Shown here: in pieces, positions 18,444 through 32,716 of the stretch | How positions within the stretch are numbered: position 1 is the first letter of the stretch | How the letters are laid out: the number at the start of each line of letters is the position of its first letter | Assembly: GCA_002104895.1 (NCBI GenBank) | Contig: MCFG01000086.1 | Coordinates: 45,001-109,000, forward strand | Reading direction: 5' to 3' | Source: Anaeromyces robustus | Taxonomy: Eukaryota; Neocallimastigomycota; Neocallimastigomycetes; Neocallimastigales; Neocallimastigaceae | Length of the DNA stretch: 64,000 bases | The notes under the pieces: generated by a model | The model's database searches: none | Told to the model about the DNA's origin: nothing | The model's input: only the letters and a program-made list of their open reading frames with translations | Position numbers and translations under genes: made by a program

Positions 18444-21400
18444 ATGACAACCCAACAAAATATCTATTACTATAGTAAGTATAAATAAAGAATATTTTAA
18501 TTTCATTTATTAAAAATATTACATTTAATACATGTTATTTAAATATATAATATATATTATTAAAATATTTAAATCTAAATTTATATCTATATAAGTCGTT
18601 TTTCTAATACTTAGTCTATTTATTCTGTCAACAAGAGCATTCGATACACGTTCAAATAATGGTTATTTTAAAAATATTTATATTGTTATCATTTATTTTA
18701 TATAATATTCTTTATATATACTAATTAATATTCATTTATTAATATTATAATTCTTCAATTATTTATATTTAAATTAATTATTAAAATAGATATTTCTATT
18801 ATATTAGAAGCTAAATGTTTAAAATCAAATAAAATATTATTAGGATCAAAGAACATTGATTTAACAATAAAATTAAACCAGTATCCGCAATCGCCAATCA
18901 ATATTACATTTGTATCAAATAATAATTATGAAAATTTTAACGTAGATCCAAAATTTCTTATATTTGAAAGTCAATTTAATGAAATTGAATTAAGTAATAA
19001 TACTTTCATAAATGTAGAAAACGAAAATAATTATTTGTCAAAAACGTTTACTTTAATTGGTAAAAAACAAGGAAGTTCATCTCTTCATTTTAAGGTCCAG
19101 TCTGATAATATTAATAATATTAAATTAGATGAAAATTTAAAAAATGGATTAAATATTTCAGTAAATGCTTTCTCAATTTCTAGTATAATTATTTTAGCAG
19201 CTACTGGAATGTTTTTATTTTCAATAGGTTTATCTTTATCAGGAAGTAAGATATAATTAAGAATCATACAATATATATTAAAAGAAACAACAAAAATAAT
19301 AATAATAATTATTTTGTTATATTTTTCATATTTAATAATTATATAGATACTTTAAGAGGTACTTTCAATAGAGAAAGAATACCTCCAATTGTTTGTGGTC
19401 TTTGTTGTCAATTTGTTATTATGCCAATTCTAAGTAGGTTTATTATATATATATTATTAATCAATTAACGATATTAATAATTGAAGTATATTATTTTTTT
19501 TATCACAGGTTTTTTAATTGCAAAACTTTTCAAGAGAGATAATTATCAAACATTTAGTGTATTTCTTGTTGGAATAAGTCCAAGTTCAATTATTGCACCA
19601 ATATTTACTTATTACTTAGGTGGTGATAGAGCTTTAGCTGTTAGTTTATGTTTATTATCAACAATTTTAGGTAAAATAATAATATTAATATTAATATTTA
19701 TTCTTATTAATTTATAATTATTAATAATATATTTATTCATATTTATATTAATATTAATATTATTTAAAGGTTCTGGAGTTTATATAGTTTATATCTTTAT
19801 CTATTTTACTATATTTGGTGACTCGTTACAAATAGCAGAATTTCCAGTAAATATCATTAAATAACTAACAAATAATTAATTAATATAATAAATTTTATAT
19901 AAAATAAATCATTATTAATTATCAAATAATTATGAATATTTTTTATAATATCAATATTCTATTATTATAAGTATGCCTCTGTAGCATGTATTGTTGTTTA
20001 TTGGTTAATAGCATTATTATTTGGTAGTTTGATTCTTCATTTTAAACCATTATGGGCTTCATGGTTAAAAAAGGGAACAACATTTTGGGGTGCTGTAATA
20101 ATTGTGACTTCATTAGTTACATCATTAAAAGATTATACTGTTGTATTTTATCAAGATTTAACTATATATTTAGTTTCTATTGTGTTAATGTCATTAAGTT
20201 TTACAGCAGCACTTATAATGTCAAAAATCTTTAATTTGGACTCTAAAAAAACTAGAGCAATTTGTATGAATACAGCGTTACCAAATATTCCTTTAGCTAT
20301 TACTATCATTCAGGTATATTTAATTCCATGTTGTGCTCAAGTATTATCAGTTTTTCCTTTATTCCATACATTTTGGATGTTAGTAGAAGCTATATTTATT
20401 GGTGTAATAATATACTTCTTTTTCCCAGAAATTGAAACTATCAATGAGACATCTGAACAAGAACTTGCAAATATACCATCACCAAATAGTACTGAAGGTC
20501 TTACAATTATTACACCACATGACGAAGAAAGCGATGATAGTACTAATGAAAAACATAATAGTATTAGTATAAGTACCAATACTAATAATAAATCAAGACA
20601 AAAACGTGAATCTTATCATAAAAAGAAAATTTCTAATTCTACAATAGGTTTAATTGGAAAAGATGAAAATGATCCAAATATTGAGTATTTAGATAATATT
20701 ACAAGTAGTGGTGACGATGATGATGATGATGATGATGACTATTTGACATCTGATACGAACCTTGCAAATTTAGTAGTTCCAACAACAATATTTTCAAGAG
20801 AAAGTTATGCTGCACCTGTAAGTACTTATTCAGTAGATGGTAGTAATTCATCTAACAATTATCTTTCGCCCAATACAGCTATCAATGCTACATTTTCTAA
20901 CAATAAAAACAATAATAATAAAGAAATCTCAAATAATAATGTTAATAACATTTCAAATAATGAAAAACCAAGATTTATAAGACATAAAGCTAATGATTCA
21001 ACTGTACTAGATAATATAAAAAAGTCAGATATGGATTCACAAATTCATAAGCGTAGTTATTCTTTCCAAGCAAATAATATATCGACCTTTAATAAAAATG
21101 ATAAAGAAAAATTGGAAAATGACGATGATGATATTGATGAAGAAACACCATCCCCTAGTTCAGAATTTTTGAAAGCAAATACAGTAGATTTACTTAATCC
21201 AACAGTAAATCGTTTTAGTCCTGGTAATTCACCAAAATCTGGTACACCAAGTATTAATTCTATGAATACTAAAACAACACAAAAAGGTAAAGCAAAATCC
21301 ATTGCTAATACATATATAAGTAATACTACTACACTTCGTCCAACAAAAACAACAAAAATGAAATCACCAGAATCAGAAATTAATACTATGAGTCCAAACT

Positions 21401-22859
21401 TTAGAGTAAATGATCCTATTAATTTATCTATGATATCAGAAACCAGTCAAAATTCTACTGTAATTCAAAATAATGAAGGAATTAAGAATACGAAAAAAGT
21501 AAAAGAAAAAAATATTTCAGATATGGATAAACCTTCTCTTGAATCAATTACTACTAATTCAGAATCATTATTCTCAGCTGTAGAAAGTGCTATCAGTAGT
21601 CAATCAAATTCTTCATCCTTAGCCAATACTACAATTAATCCAAATAATTTAAATGTCAATTCATTACTTTCATCAGATATTGGTAATAGTTACCTAAAAA
21701 CTTCTGGAAATGAAATTAAGCCTGAAAAAGAATCTGATGATAATAATATATCATTAGCATCAAAAATTTTCGGTATGGCAATTTCTCAGGCAGTATCTTG
21801 TTATCCAGAACCAATTAAAATTGAAGGATTAAAGAATAATGAAGATATAAATAGTAGTAAAGATGATTATTCAAAACGAGAAAATTCGATTCTTTCACCT
21901 GTATCTGTTAACAGTAAATTTTCATTCGATAACTCATCTTTTATAACAAATAATAAAGATAATGATAATTCACCAATGAGTCCAGATAAATTAAATAATA
22001 TATTGGATGAACTTAAAAATAATAATAATATTAAAGAGGATAATGATAACGATAATAATACTAATAATACTAATAAAGGGAAATCTAGTAAACCTTACCT
22101 ATTTAAATCATTATTAAATCAACATTTAACATCATCTGCTTCATCAGCAATAGACTCTTCTTTGGCATCACCATTATCACCACAAGATAAATTAATATTA
22201 TCAATACCGAAAAAACCTTATTCTTCTGTTGATACAAATGAATTAAACTCAGCAACAACATTCTGTACTACAAAAACAACTTTTTCTTCACCTAATAGTT
22301 CTAATCTTTCTTCAGCAAAAGATAATAATTCTAATAATAATGAAAATAGAAATAGTACTAATCCTAAATTAAAGAAATCTGATCTTTTAGGATTATCATC
22401 GTCACCACCTATGATAAGTAATTCATTGGATGTTCCAAAACCATACTTATCACCTTACCAAAGACCAATGAAAGCTACTTCCGAAGATGAAAATTTACGT
22501 ACATCAGAGAATGGTGAACCATCTTCACCCTTCAATAGAATTAATCATCATCGTTATAAATCTTCAACAACGTCCTTTTTTAATTCCTTAGATGGTTCTA
22601 TTGATTTCCAATCCTATACAGAATCTATTAAAGATGATTTTGGTCTTTCAAATAATGATCATGAAAATTTATCTACACCATATACTTCTATAGATAACAT
22701 TTCATTAGCTACTTCTAATAAACATTCTTCATATTCATCTGCACTAACAAGTGCAGCAAGTCCATATACCAAATTAAAAATGCAATCTACTGCTGAACCT
22801 GAAGAATATATTATACCTCAACCACCCGAATTTAATATAGAAAATGTTGATATGGGTAA

Positions 22860-22892
<33 letters not shown>

Positions 22893-23191
22893 TTTGTTTT
22901 TAAGAAATATTAAAAAAAAAAAATTTTTTTTTTTATTATTTAATTTATATAATTTATATTAATTCCAATAAACTATTATATATTTTTAATTATTAAATAA
23001 ATCTAATTATTATTATTATTTATTATTATTAATTATAATAATTTATAGATGAATATAAATACAATCCTCAAAGAATATCTGTACTATCAGGAATGAGTTA
23101 TACTACTTTTAAAAGTTGTCAAACCGAAATGTCTGAGTATCAAGATTGTATACCAGATGATAAAGCAAATTCAATAAATGAAAATAAATGA
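18444..23191 (+). CDS. SLC10/BASS-family membrane transporter, long-tailed paralog
   Basis: A 1301-residue relative of the gene at 8.7 kb. Exons: 18444-18474, 18596-18661, 18790-19245, 19347-19433, 19509-19670, 19770-19846, 19972-22855 and 23049-23191. Exons 1-2 encode a signal peptide (hydrophobic run VFLILSLFILS, possible cut after TRA). An N-terminal extracellular domain of about 165 residues and a BASS membrane domain (SPSSIIAPIFTYYLGGDRALA; NTALPNIPLAITIIQ) follow. After the last membrane helix (IGVIIYFFFPEIE) comes a cytoplasmic tail of about 850 residues, rich in Ser/Asn/Thr/Pro, with Asp runs, Asn runs and many SP/TP sites, so it is probably disordered and phosphorylated. The last exon joins in frame at an AG after poly-T. 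Transported substrate unknown; the layout recalls SLC10A3/A5, but the tail has no counterpart there that I know. Confidence 0.85.
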
Positions 23192-23338
23192 AAACAAAAA
23201 AGAAAAAAAAAATGAATTAAAATAAAAAAAAAATAAAAATAAAAATAAAAATAAAAATAAAGAAACAAAAAAAATAAATAATATATATATATAAATGAAT
23301 AAAAATAATGAACAAAAAAAAAAAAAGAATAATAAATA

Positions 23339-23372
<34 letters not shown>

Positions 23373-23574
23373 TAAAATTAAAAATAAAAATAAATAAAAT
23401 ATAAATAAGAATTAATAAAAATAAATAAATAAATAATATTTTTGTAATATTTTGTATCTTAGTAATAGCGATTAATAAAAAAAAGATAGTAAATAATAAA
23501 TTAAGAATTAATTACAAATATAACAAAAATAATTTAAATCAAAAAAAAAAAAAAATTGATAATAATAATAATAA

Positions 23575-23609
<35 letters not shown>

Positions 23610-23689
23610 CAATTAACAATAATTATAATTATGTTTAATTATAATTATATTATTAAATGTAAAATAATAATAATATTTAATAATTACAA

Positions 23690-23723
<34 letters not shown>

Positions 23724-24388
23724 TAATAAAATAAAAAATAATAATAATAATAATAATAATAAAATATAAAAGCAAAAAAAAAAAATTTTAAATTAATAAT
23801 AAATTAGGGTTATTGTGTCATGACTTCTTTTTTCTTTTTTTCTTTTTTTAAACTTAAAATATTATCAAAAGTAGAATTTTTATATTTAAAAATATTAATT
23901 ATTACTTATATAAAAAAATTTATTAATATAAATTTTTTTATATAAGATTAATAAATTAATAAATAATAATTATTATTATTATTATTATATTATTATTATT
24001 ATTATTATTATTATTGTGATTATTATGGATTTATATGTTAATGTTTGTGTTTAAAGTCTTTGACAAAAGAAAAAATGATAATTTAGATATCACAGTACTT
24101 TTTTTTATTTTATTTTTTTATTTTTATTTTTTTTTTTTTTTTTTGTTTTTTTTTTTTTTTTTAATTAGATTTATATATATTTATAATATTTATAAAAAAA
24201 TGAATTGTATTTTACATTTATTATTTATATAAAGGAGCTTCCTTTTCTATTTAAATATTGTGTATTGTTTAACTGGATTAAAAGACGTTGTCATTTACAT
24301 TACTAAATTAAACTTTTTTTTTTTTATAATTATTTTTAATTAATACCAAAACAATATATTTAAACAAATAATATATAAATTAGTAAAT
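23192..24388. other. Convergent spacer, A-rich simple sequence
   Basis: This is the 3' region of the long-tailed transporter facing the 3' end of the elongin A-like gene. It is nearly all (AAAAT)n, (AAT)n, poly-A and poly-T. A poly-A run of about 28 bases sits near 23582 and a T-rich block near 24100-24160. No gene. Confidence 0.6.
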
Positions 24389-24613
24389 TTAAAAAATATA
24401 ACTTAAATATGATAGTTTTAATAATTTAATAATATTGATTAAAAAAAAAAATATTAAGGTATAATTACAGTTTGAAAAAAAGGAAGAACTGGCATCCCAT
24501 GAAGATGTATTAATTTTCTAATTTTATATATAAATTTATTAATTTATTAATTAATAAAATAAATTGATTTTCATTTTTTTTCATGAATAATGAATAATAA
24601 AACAAAACTAAAA

Positions 24614-24648
<35 letters not shown>

Positions 24649-24905
24649 AAAACAAAAAATTTTAATAATTATTTACTTTTTCTGTTTTTTGTCTTTTATT
24701 ATCACCCACTGAAGAAGATACTGGTTTTCGTTTAAGCATAATATCACTTGAAGATGTTGTTTTAGAACTTAATTTTGATTTTAAACTACTAAGTGATTTA
24801 CCATGACGTGATGCCTATTGATTTTAATTTAATATTAAATATATATGTATATATATTAATATAAATATATTTAATAAATAAAATTAATATAAATTAATTA
24901 TTTTT

Positions 24906-24938
<33 letters not shown>

Positions 24939-26616
24939 TATTTATAAATATAATTTACAGATGAAGTTAATACTGGTGATCTTGATACTGGTGATCTTGA
25001 TATTGGTGATCTTGTTGCTGATCTTATACCGGAACCTGATGAAATACTATGATTTTGAATTGGAAAATCGAAATTTGCACTCCTATTTATTATTATGACC
25101 ATTATAAAAACAATATATATAAATATGAAAAAAAATTTTTTTTTATTTTAATATTTGCTTTTCTATTAATTATCATCATTTTTTAAACTTACGATCTCTT
25201 AGCAATTGCTCTTGCTTTTTGCATTAATGTAGCATTTCTTTTAACTTTCATTGAACTGCCACTACTTGAAGAATAAGCTTTTATTACACATAAATGAATA
25301 TGAGTATTACAATTTATATTATAATAGTAATATCGGGATTAATATTAAGATTAAGAATAATAATAATAATAATAATAATAAAATTACAAATAAAGCACAA
25401 TTTTATTAATTACAAATAATAATAATAATAATAATAAAAAGTAAAATCAAAATAAATATATATTATAATAATATCTAAACATAGTATTTACTTGAAGAAA
25501 ATGAAGAACGATTTGCTCTTTGAGGTCTTAAATTCTCACTAAGCTTAATAGATTTCTTTTGTTTTGTTTTTTCAAGTTTTGAATATGATAATTTCATTTT
25601 TTCTTTTATTCTTTCAAGTCTAGCATCTTCAGTCTTTTGACGTTTCTTTTTAATAAATAATTATTTTAATATATATATAAAAATAAGAAAGACAAAAAAA
25701 AATTCAATAATTATAATATCTTTTATATTATGTTTTATTTTCTTTTTTTTCTTTTTTAATTTCTACAAATTCCAGTATAAATAAAATATTCAATGATATT
25801 GATAATGATTTTTAATATTGAATTTTCTTATGTTTATATACCCAATATAAGTCTCTCCAATCTTCAACTTCATCAAGTTTCCCTTCATCAATTTCATTTC
25901 TAATATCTGTAAATCTTTCTTTACAATGGAATTTCCAAAGATCTTCATAATATTCATTAATTAATTATTAATTTGATAATTATATAAATTTTATTTATAA
26001 AAACATTTTTAAATACTTAATGTCTAATTTTTTAAATAAATTTTACATAAAAATTTTAATGCATAAAAAATATCTAATGAATAGTAATGTTATATACCTT
26101 GAGTTTCACTTCTATAAGACTTTTCATATTAATATTATATATTAAAAGAAAAGAAAATATTAATAGTTTTAAATATATATAAATATTTATATATTTTATT
26201 AATAAAAAATGAAAATGTTTAATAAAAAATTGTAATTAAAACATTAATTATTATTATTATTACTATAATTACTACTACAATAATAAATATAATTATTTCA
26301 TTTAAAAAAAAAATAAAATAAAAATAATATAATAATAAATATATATAGAAGTATATATAAAAAATCTTTTATATATGAAAATACTATTTTTTTATACTAT
26401 TTATATTCAAATTTACATTAAAATAATTTAAATAATTACTTTATTAAATTTTTCAAACTTTAAAAGTTGTTCTGGTGTACAACGTTTAACAACAGATTCT
26501 AATAGAAAATATGGTATATTTTTTAATGGTTTAATAATTAAATTTGGATTATTTTCTAATTTCTTTAAGCACAGCTTAGATAATGATTGAACTGTTCTCT
26601 TGGTATATAAGCTCAT
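24389..26616 (-). CDS. ELA1: Elongin A-like transcription elongation / ubiquitin ligase subunit
   Basis: Elongin A binds elongin C, stimulates RNA polymerase II elongation, and acts in a Cullin ligase that removes stalled polymerase. The N-terminal block fits the family: LSKLCLKKLENN, PLKNIPYFLLESVVKRCTPEQLLKFE, then DLWKFHCKERF. Exons on the minus strand: 26616-26440, 26119-26098 (only 22 bases), 25942-25842, 25645-25492, 25277-25193, 25082-24959, 24814-24677, and probably 24517-24389. That gives about 309 residues. A basic Lys/Arg region (TLMQKARAIAKR) and a Ser-Pro-Arg-Ser repeat (RSPISRSPVSRSPV) follow. The last exon is uncertain: another acceptor or frame would change the final 20-40 residues. 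The sixth exon has two acceptors 3 bases apart (TAGGAG). Confidence 0.85.
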
Positions 26617-26717
26617 GTTTAATTTTTGATTTTTATAAACTTGTTTTAGTTATATATTAAAAAGTTTTAAGATATTATGATACTGTTATATGTCCAGTTT
26701 AAATTATTTTAAAAATT

Positions 26718-26875
26718 CATATATTCAAAATAAATTATTTATTATAAATGTTTAAGAAATATAAATTGACATATATATTCAAAAATGAATTATTTATAAA
26801 TGTTTAAGAAATATAATTTGACATATATTCAAAAATGAATTATTTATTATTATATGTATTTAAGAAATAAAAATT
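26718..26875. repeat. Three-copy ~55-bp minisatellite upstream of the elongin A-like gene
   Basis: Degenerate copies built on TTCAAAAATGAATTATTTAT, then AATGTTTAAGAAATATAA and TTGACATATA. They start about 100 bases upstream of the minus-strand ATG, in the probable promoter or 5' UTR. Confidence 0.8.
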
Positions 26876-29522
<2,647 letters not shown>

Positions 29523-30218
29523 TTACAAATAATTATAAGACCAACAATTATTATACGATTTCTTTAATACACTTTTATTAATAATAGTTGTTGGTGTTAT
29601 AAGAACACAATTGTCTGTATTTCCAATTAAACTATCTTCAAATCTTGAAGAAATATCATTACATCCATATAAATACTTAAAACGAATATCACCATATTTT
29701 GTACTACCTTCTAGTCTGAAACTTTGAATTTTCTTATATACTGAAAAATCAATATAAGGTATTAAAATTTCATCAGCAAGTTCACGTAAAGCATAGCATA
29801 AACTAAAACATTCTTCATGATTTTTAGCATAATACCCTAAAATAACTAAATGACAAGAAAATTTCTTTTTTTCAATATCATTTGAAATATAAATAAGAAC
29901 TTCTGTATTTAACTTTTCTTCTAATTTCAATTTAAAATCCATTACTAAAGACAGAGGTTCTTTAATTTCATGTACTTTTATACCTTTTATATCAATATCA
30001 AATCGTAGTTTTTGAGGGCCATCTAAAATCACTTCATAAAAATTTCTACAAAATTTTGGTAATGAAAAATAATATTTTTCAAATTCATTTATTGAATCAA
30101 ATATATAATAATTATAAGATATTTCATTCTCTTGACCCTGAATAATAAGTGAATCTGGAGTTATTATTTCATTATTTAATAAACCATTTTCATGAATGAG
30201 ATTATCATAAATTCTCAT
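29523..30218 (-). CDS. Stand-alone archaeo-eukaryotic primase (AEP) domain protein, virus-like
   Basis: Intronless; from the first ATG (30218) it encodes 231 residues. It carries the three AEP active-site marks in order and spacing: a hDhD pair in LRFDIDIKG (Asp74, Asp76), SCHLVI with the conserved His123, and IDFSVYKK followed by SFRLEGSTKYGDIR (Asp157, Arg168, Lys174). This set is typical of primase-polymerases of large DNA viruses (Nucleocytoviricota) and eukaryotic PrimPol. In large DNA viruses the domain is usually followed by a superfamily 3 helicase; here the chain stops soon after motif III, so it is a primase-only form or a truncated remnant. An AAAATTGA octamer, the early-promoter motif known from mimivirids, lies 15 bases upstream of the ATG (minus strand, 30233-30240). 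In such AT-rich DNA that is weak evidence. Confidence 0.72.
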   Translation of the reverse strand: MRIYDNLIHENGLLNNEIITPDSLIIQGQENEISYNYYIFDSINEFEKYYFSLPKFCRNFYEVILDGPQKLRFDIDIKGIKVHEIKEPLSLVMDFKLKLEEKLNTEVLIYISNDIEKKKFSCHLVILGYYAKNHEECFSLCYALRELADEILIPYIDFSVYKKIQSFRLEGSTKYGDIRFKYLYGCNDISSRFEDSLIGNTDNCVLITPTTIINKSVLKKSYNNCWSYNYL

Positions 30219-30236
30219 GATTAATTGTATTATCAA

Positions 30237-31591
30237 TTTTTTTCTGGAATTTGATTATAAGTAATAGTATCTGTTTATTAAATAATTCTATTGAAATTTT
30301 TATTTAATAAATTAATAAAGGTAAATAAACAAGACGAAAAAATATAATAATATATATTATAAATTTTAAATTATATAAAAAAAGGGTATATATTTATTTA
30401 AAATATTAATTGGTATATTTTTTTATAAAGAGAATAAAAAAAATGAAATGAATAAAAAAATAATAATAGTAATAATTATCAATTTTTTTAGAAAATTTTA
30501 TTTTCTATTAATATTTTAAAAAATTTTAATATATATCAAATATATTAAAATTTATTGATAAAAAAATTTAATTCAATGTTACTAGTTTAATAATTAAATT
30601 TTACTAAATAAAAGCAAAGCAGTAGGAAAAATATTAATACAAAAAATTTTATAAAATATTTATAGACTTACAGTAGATGAAGAATTAATAAAAATAAAAA
30701 TATTTTCAAGTAAATAGATATTAACTATTATATGATTCATTTGTAATTATTATTTTCAATAGTAGTAACATAATATTTATTTTATAAAAATATAAAAAAT
30801 AAAATAATAATAATATTTTTATAAACTACTATTAATATTATTGAAATAATTTTAATTAAAAAATTATTTTGAAAAAATCGAAAAGTATAAAAACCTAATA
30901 TTTGATAAAATAAAAATTCAGAAATTTTTTTGCTTGTAACCAAAAAAATAATTATAAATATAATTAGAACAACATGATTAAAAAAATATATCTAAAAAAA
31001 ATAATAATATTATTACTATAAAATAATACTAATATTATAAAATATCATAACATAATAAAAAAAATGGTATATAAAAATACTATATAACATAAATAGAAAA
31101 TTTTGAAAATAAAATAAAATGAAATTAACATTATATTATTATATTATTAATAATAATACATTATCATACACGCATATAATATAGTCAATAAAAATATTAA
31201 TGAAAATAATAATATAATGTTATTGAAAATATTTAAATATTTAATCATATAATAGAATAGAATAGAATAGAATAGAATAGAATAGAAAGAAGTAAACTTT
31301 TCTTATTTAAATAATCTTTATACACGTAAATGAAATACTAAAATTTTATTTTTTTTTATTATATATTTTTCTTATTTATTTCATTTTTTTAAATATTAAT
31401 ATTCCTTTTAATTTATATATAAAAAAAGCATAAATACATACATATATTATATATTTATCATTCATCATTATCATTAATAGTATATTAAAAGTAAAAAAGA
31501 AAGAAAGAAAGAAAGAAAAAAAGAAAAGAAAAGAAAAGAAAAGAAAAAAAGAGCAAAATAATTCATATATATATATATTAATTGTTATGAA
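30237..31591. other. Spacer between divergent virus-like genes
   Basis: About 1.35 kb of A/T-rich DNA between the primase-like (minus) and methyltransferase (plus) genes. It contains an (AATAG)n run near 31250-31287 and a purine-only GAAA-rich tract at about 31490-31552, just before the methyltransferase ATG. No gene. Confidence 0.6.
31250..31290 (+). repeat. (AATAG)n pentanucleotide repeat
   Basis: Seven to eight AATAG copies in a row. Confidence 0.9.
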
Positions 31592-32716
31592 ATGGGCTAT
31601 TTTATACTAAATAATCGTGTTAATTTTACTATTAATAAATCACTAAATAAAAATGGTAAAATGATACCTAGAAATTATAATACACCAATATCACTAAATA
31701 CAGTAGATAAAGAATTAATATTATCAGTAACGAAAGAACCACCATTAAAACCATTTTCACCTGTAAAACTAACTTATCAACAAGTTAAATCTAAAATTTT
31801 ATATCTTGATAAATATTATGACGCTGATGAAGGATTTAAACGTAAATTCCAAAAAATACGAGGTATTTTACATCCTTTTGGAAAAATTAATTTACAAATT
31901 GATTCATCCTTAGTAGGAAAACAAAAAGCAACAAATGCTTTTATGAAAATGTATGAATTTATGGAAATATTTCATCCAAAATTTAAATCATTATTTGATA
32001 TTGCCTCTTCACCAGGTATGTTTGTAATAGCTGCGGCTCATAAGTTATATAGAACGACAGGAGATACATTATATTGGGATGCATGTTCTTATATACCATC
32101 ATCAGAATCTATGTATTTACAAGATGAATATTCATTATTTAAATCAAATAAAGAACATTTTTTCAATATTAATGTATTAGATGATAATGATTGTCAACAA
32201 TTATTAAATAAAGTCGGTAAATATGATTTAGTCACAGGAGATATTGGAAGTGTTCATGGTTATAATGATCTTCAAGAAGATGTTCATAGAACTCTTCAAT
32301 ATCGACAAGCTTATTTAGCATTAAATTTAGTTAACGTTAGTGGTAATATATTTTTAAAAATGTATACTTGTATTAATAATAATACTATATACCTTATTAA
32401 TGTTTTACAATCCCATTTTGAAAAACTCTATCTCTGGAAACCCTATACCTCACGTATTCTTAATAATGAAATTTATATTGTTGGTATAAATAAAAATGAT
32501 AAAATACCAGATTTATCGATAACATGGAAAGATAATTATCCTACTCAAGAAAATACACAACTTTTTTATGATTTTTTTTATAAATTAGCCAATAAAAGAG
32601 TAAAATTAGTTAATGGATATTTAAATAAAAATAAAACTATAGTAGCTAATTGGCAATATGAAATGAGACCTATATTAAGAATGTTACAACGATTAGATTA
32701 TAATTCAGTAAATTAA
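31592..32716 (+). CDS. FtsJ-type RNA 2'-O-methyltransferase, virus-like
   Basis: Intronless, 374 residues. The Rossmann methyltransferase of the FtsJ class is complete: a substrate-side Lys in NAFMKMYEF (Lys119), the SAM-binding loop FDIASSPGMF (135-144), the acidic motif DLVTGDIG with Asp217, GNIFLKMYT with Lys256, and an NNEIYIVGI strand with Glu293. That is the K-D-K-E catalytic tetrad of cap-type 2'-O-methyltransferases. About 90 residues precede the domain. Large DNA viruses, including asfarvirids, encode FtsJ-like enzymes of this kind, presumably to methylate mRNA caps. The lack of introns, unlike nearly all neighbouring genes, and the primase-like gene next door favour a viral source. 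The alternative is a cellular FtsJ/CMTR paralog. All key residues remain, so it is either recently inserted or kept by selection. Confidence 0.75.
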   Translation: MGYFILNNRVNFTINKSLNKNGKMIPRNYNTPISLNTVDKELILSVTKEPPLKPFSPVKLTYQQVKSKILYLDKYYDADEGFKRKFQKIRGILHPFGKINLQIDSSLVGKQKATNAFMKMYEFMEIFHPKFKSLFDIASSPGMFVIAAAHKLYRTTGDTLYWDACSYIPSSESMYLQDEYSLFKSNKEHFFNINVLDDNDCQQLLNKVGKYDLVTGDIGSVHGYNDLQEDVHRTLQYRQAYLALNLVNVSGNIFLKMYTCINNNTIYLINVLQSHFEKLYLWKPYTSRILNNEIYIVGINKNDKIPDLSITWKDNYPTQENTQLFYDFFYKLANKRVKLVNGYLNKNKTIVANWQYEMRPILRMLQRLDYNSVN

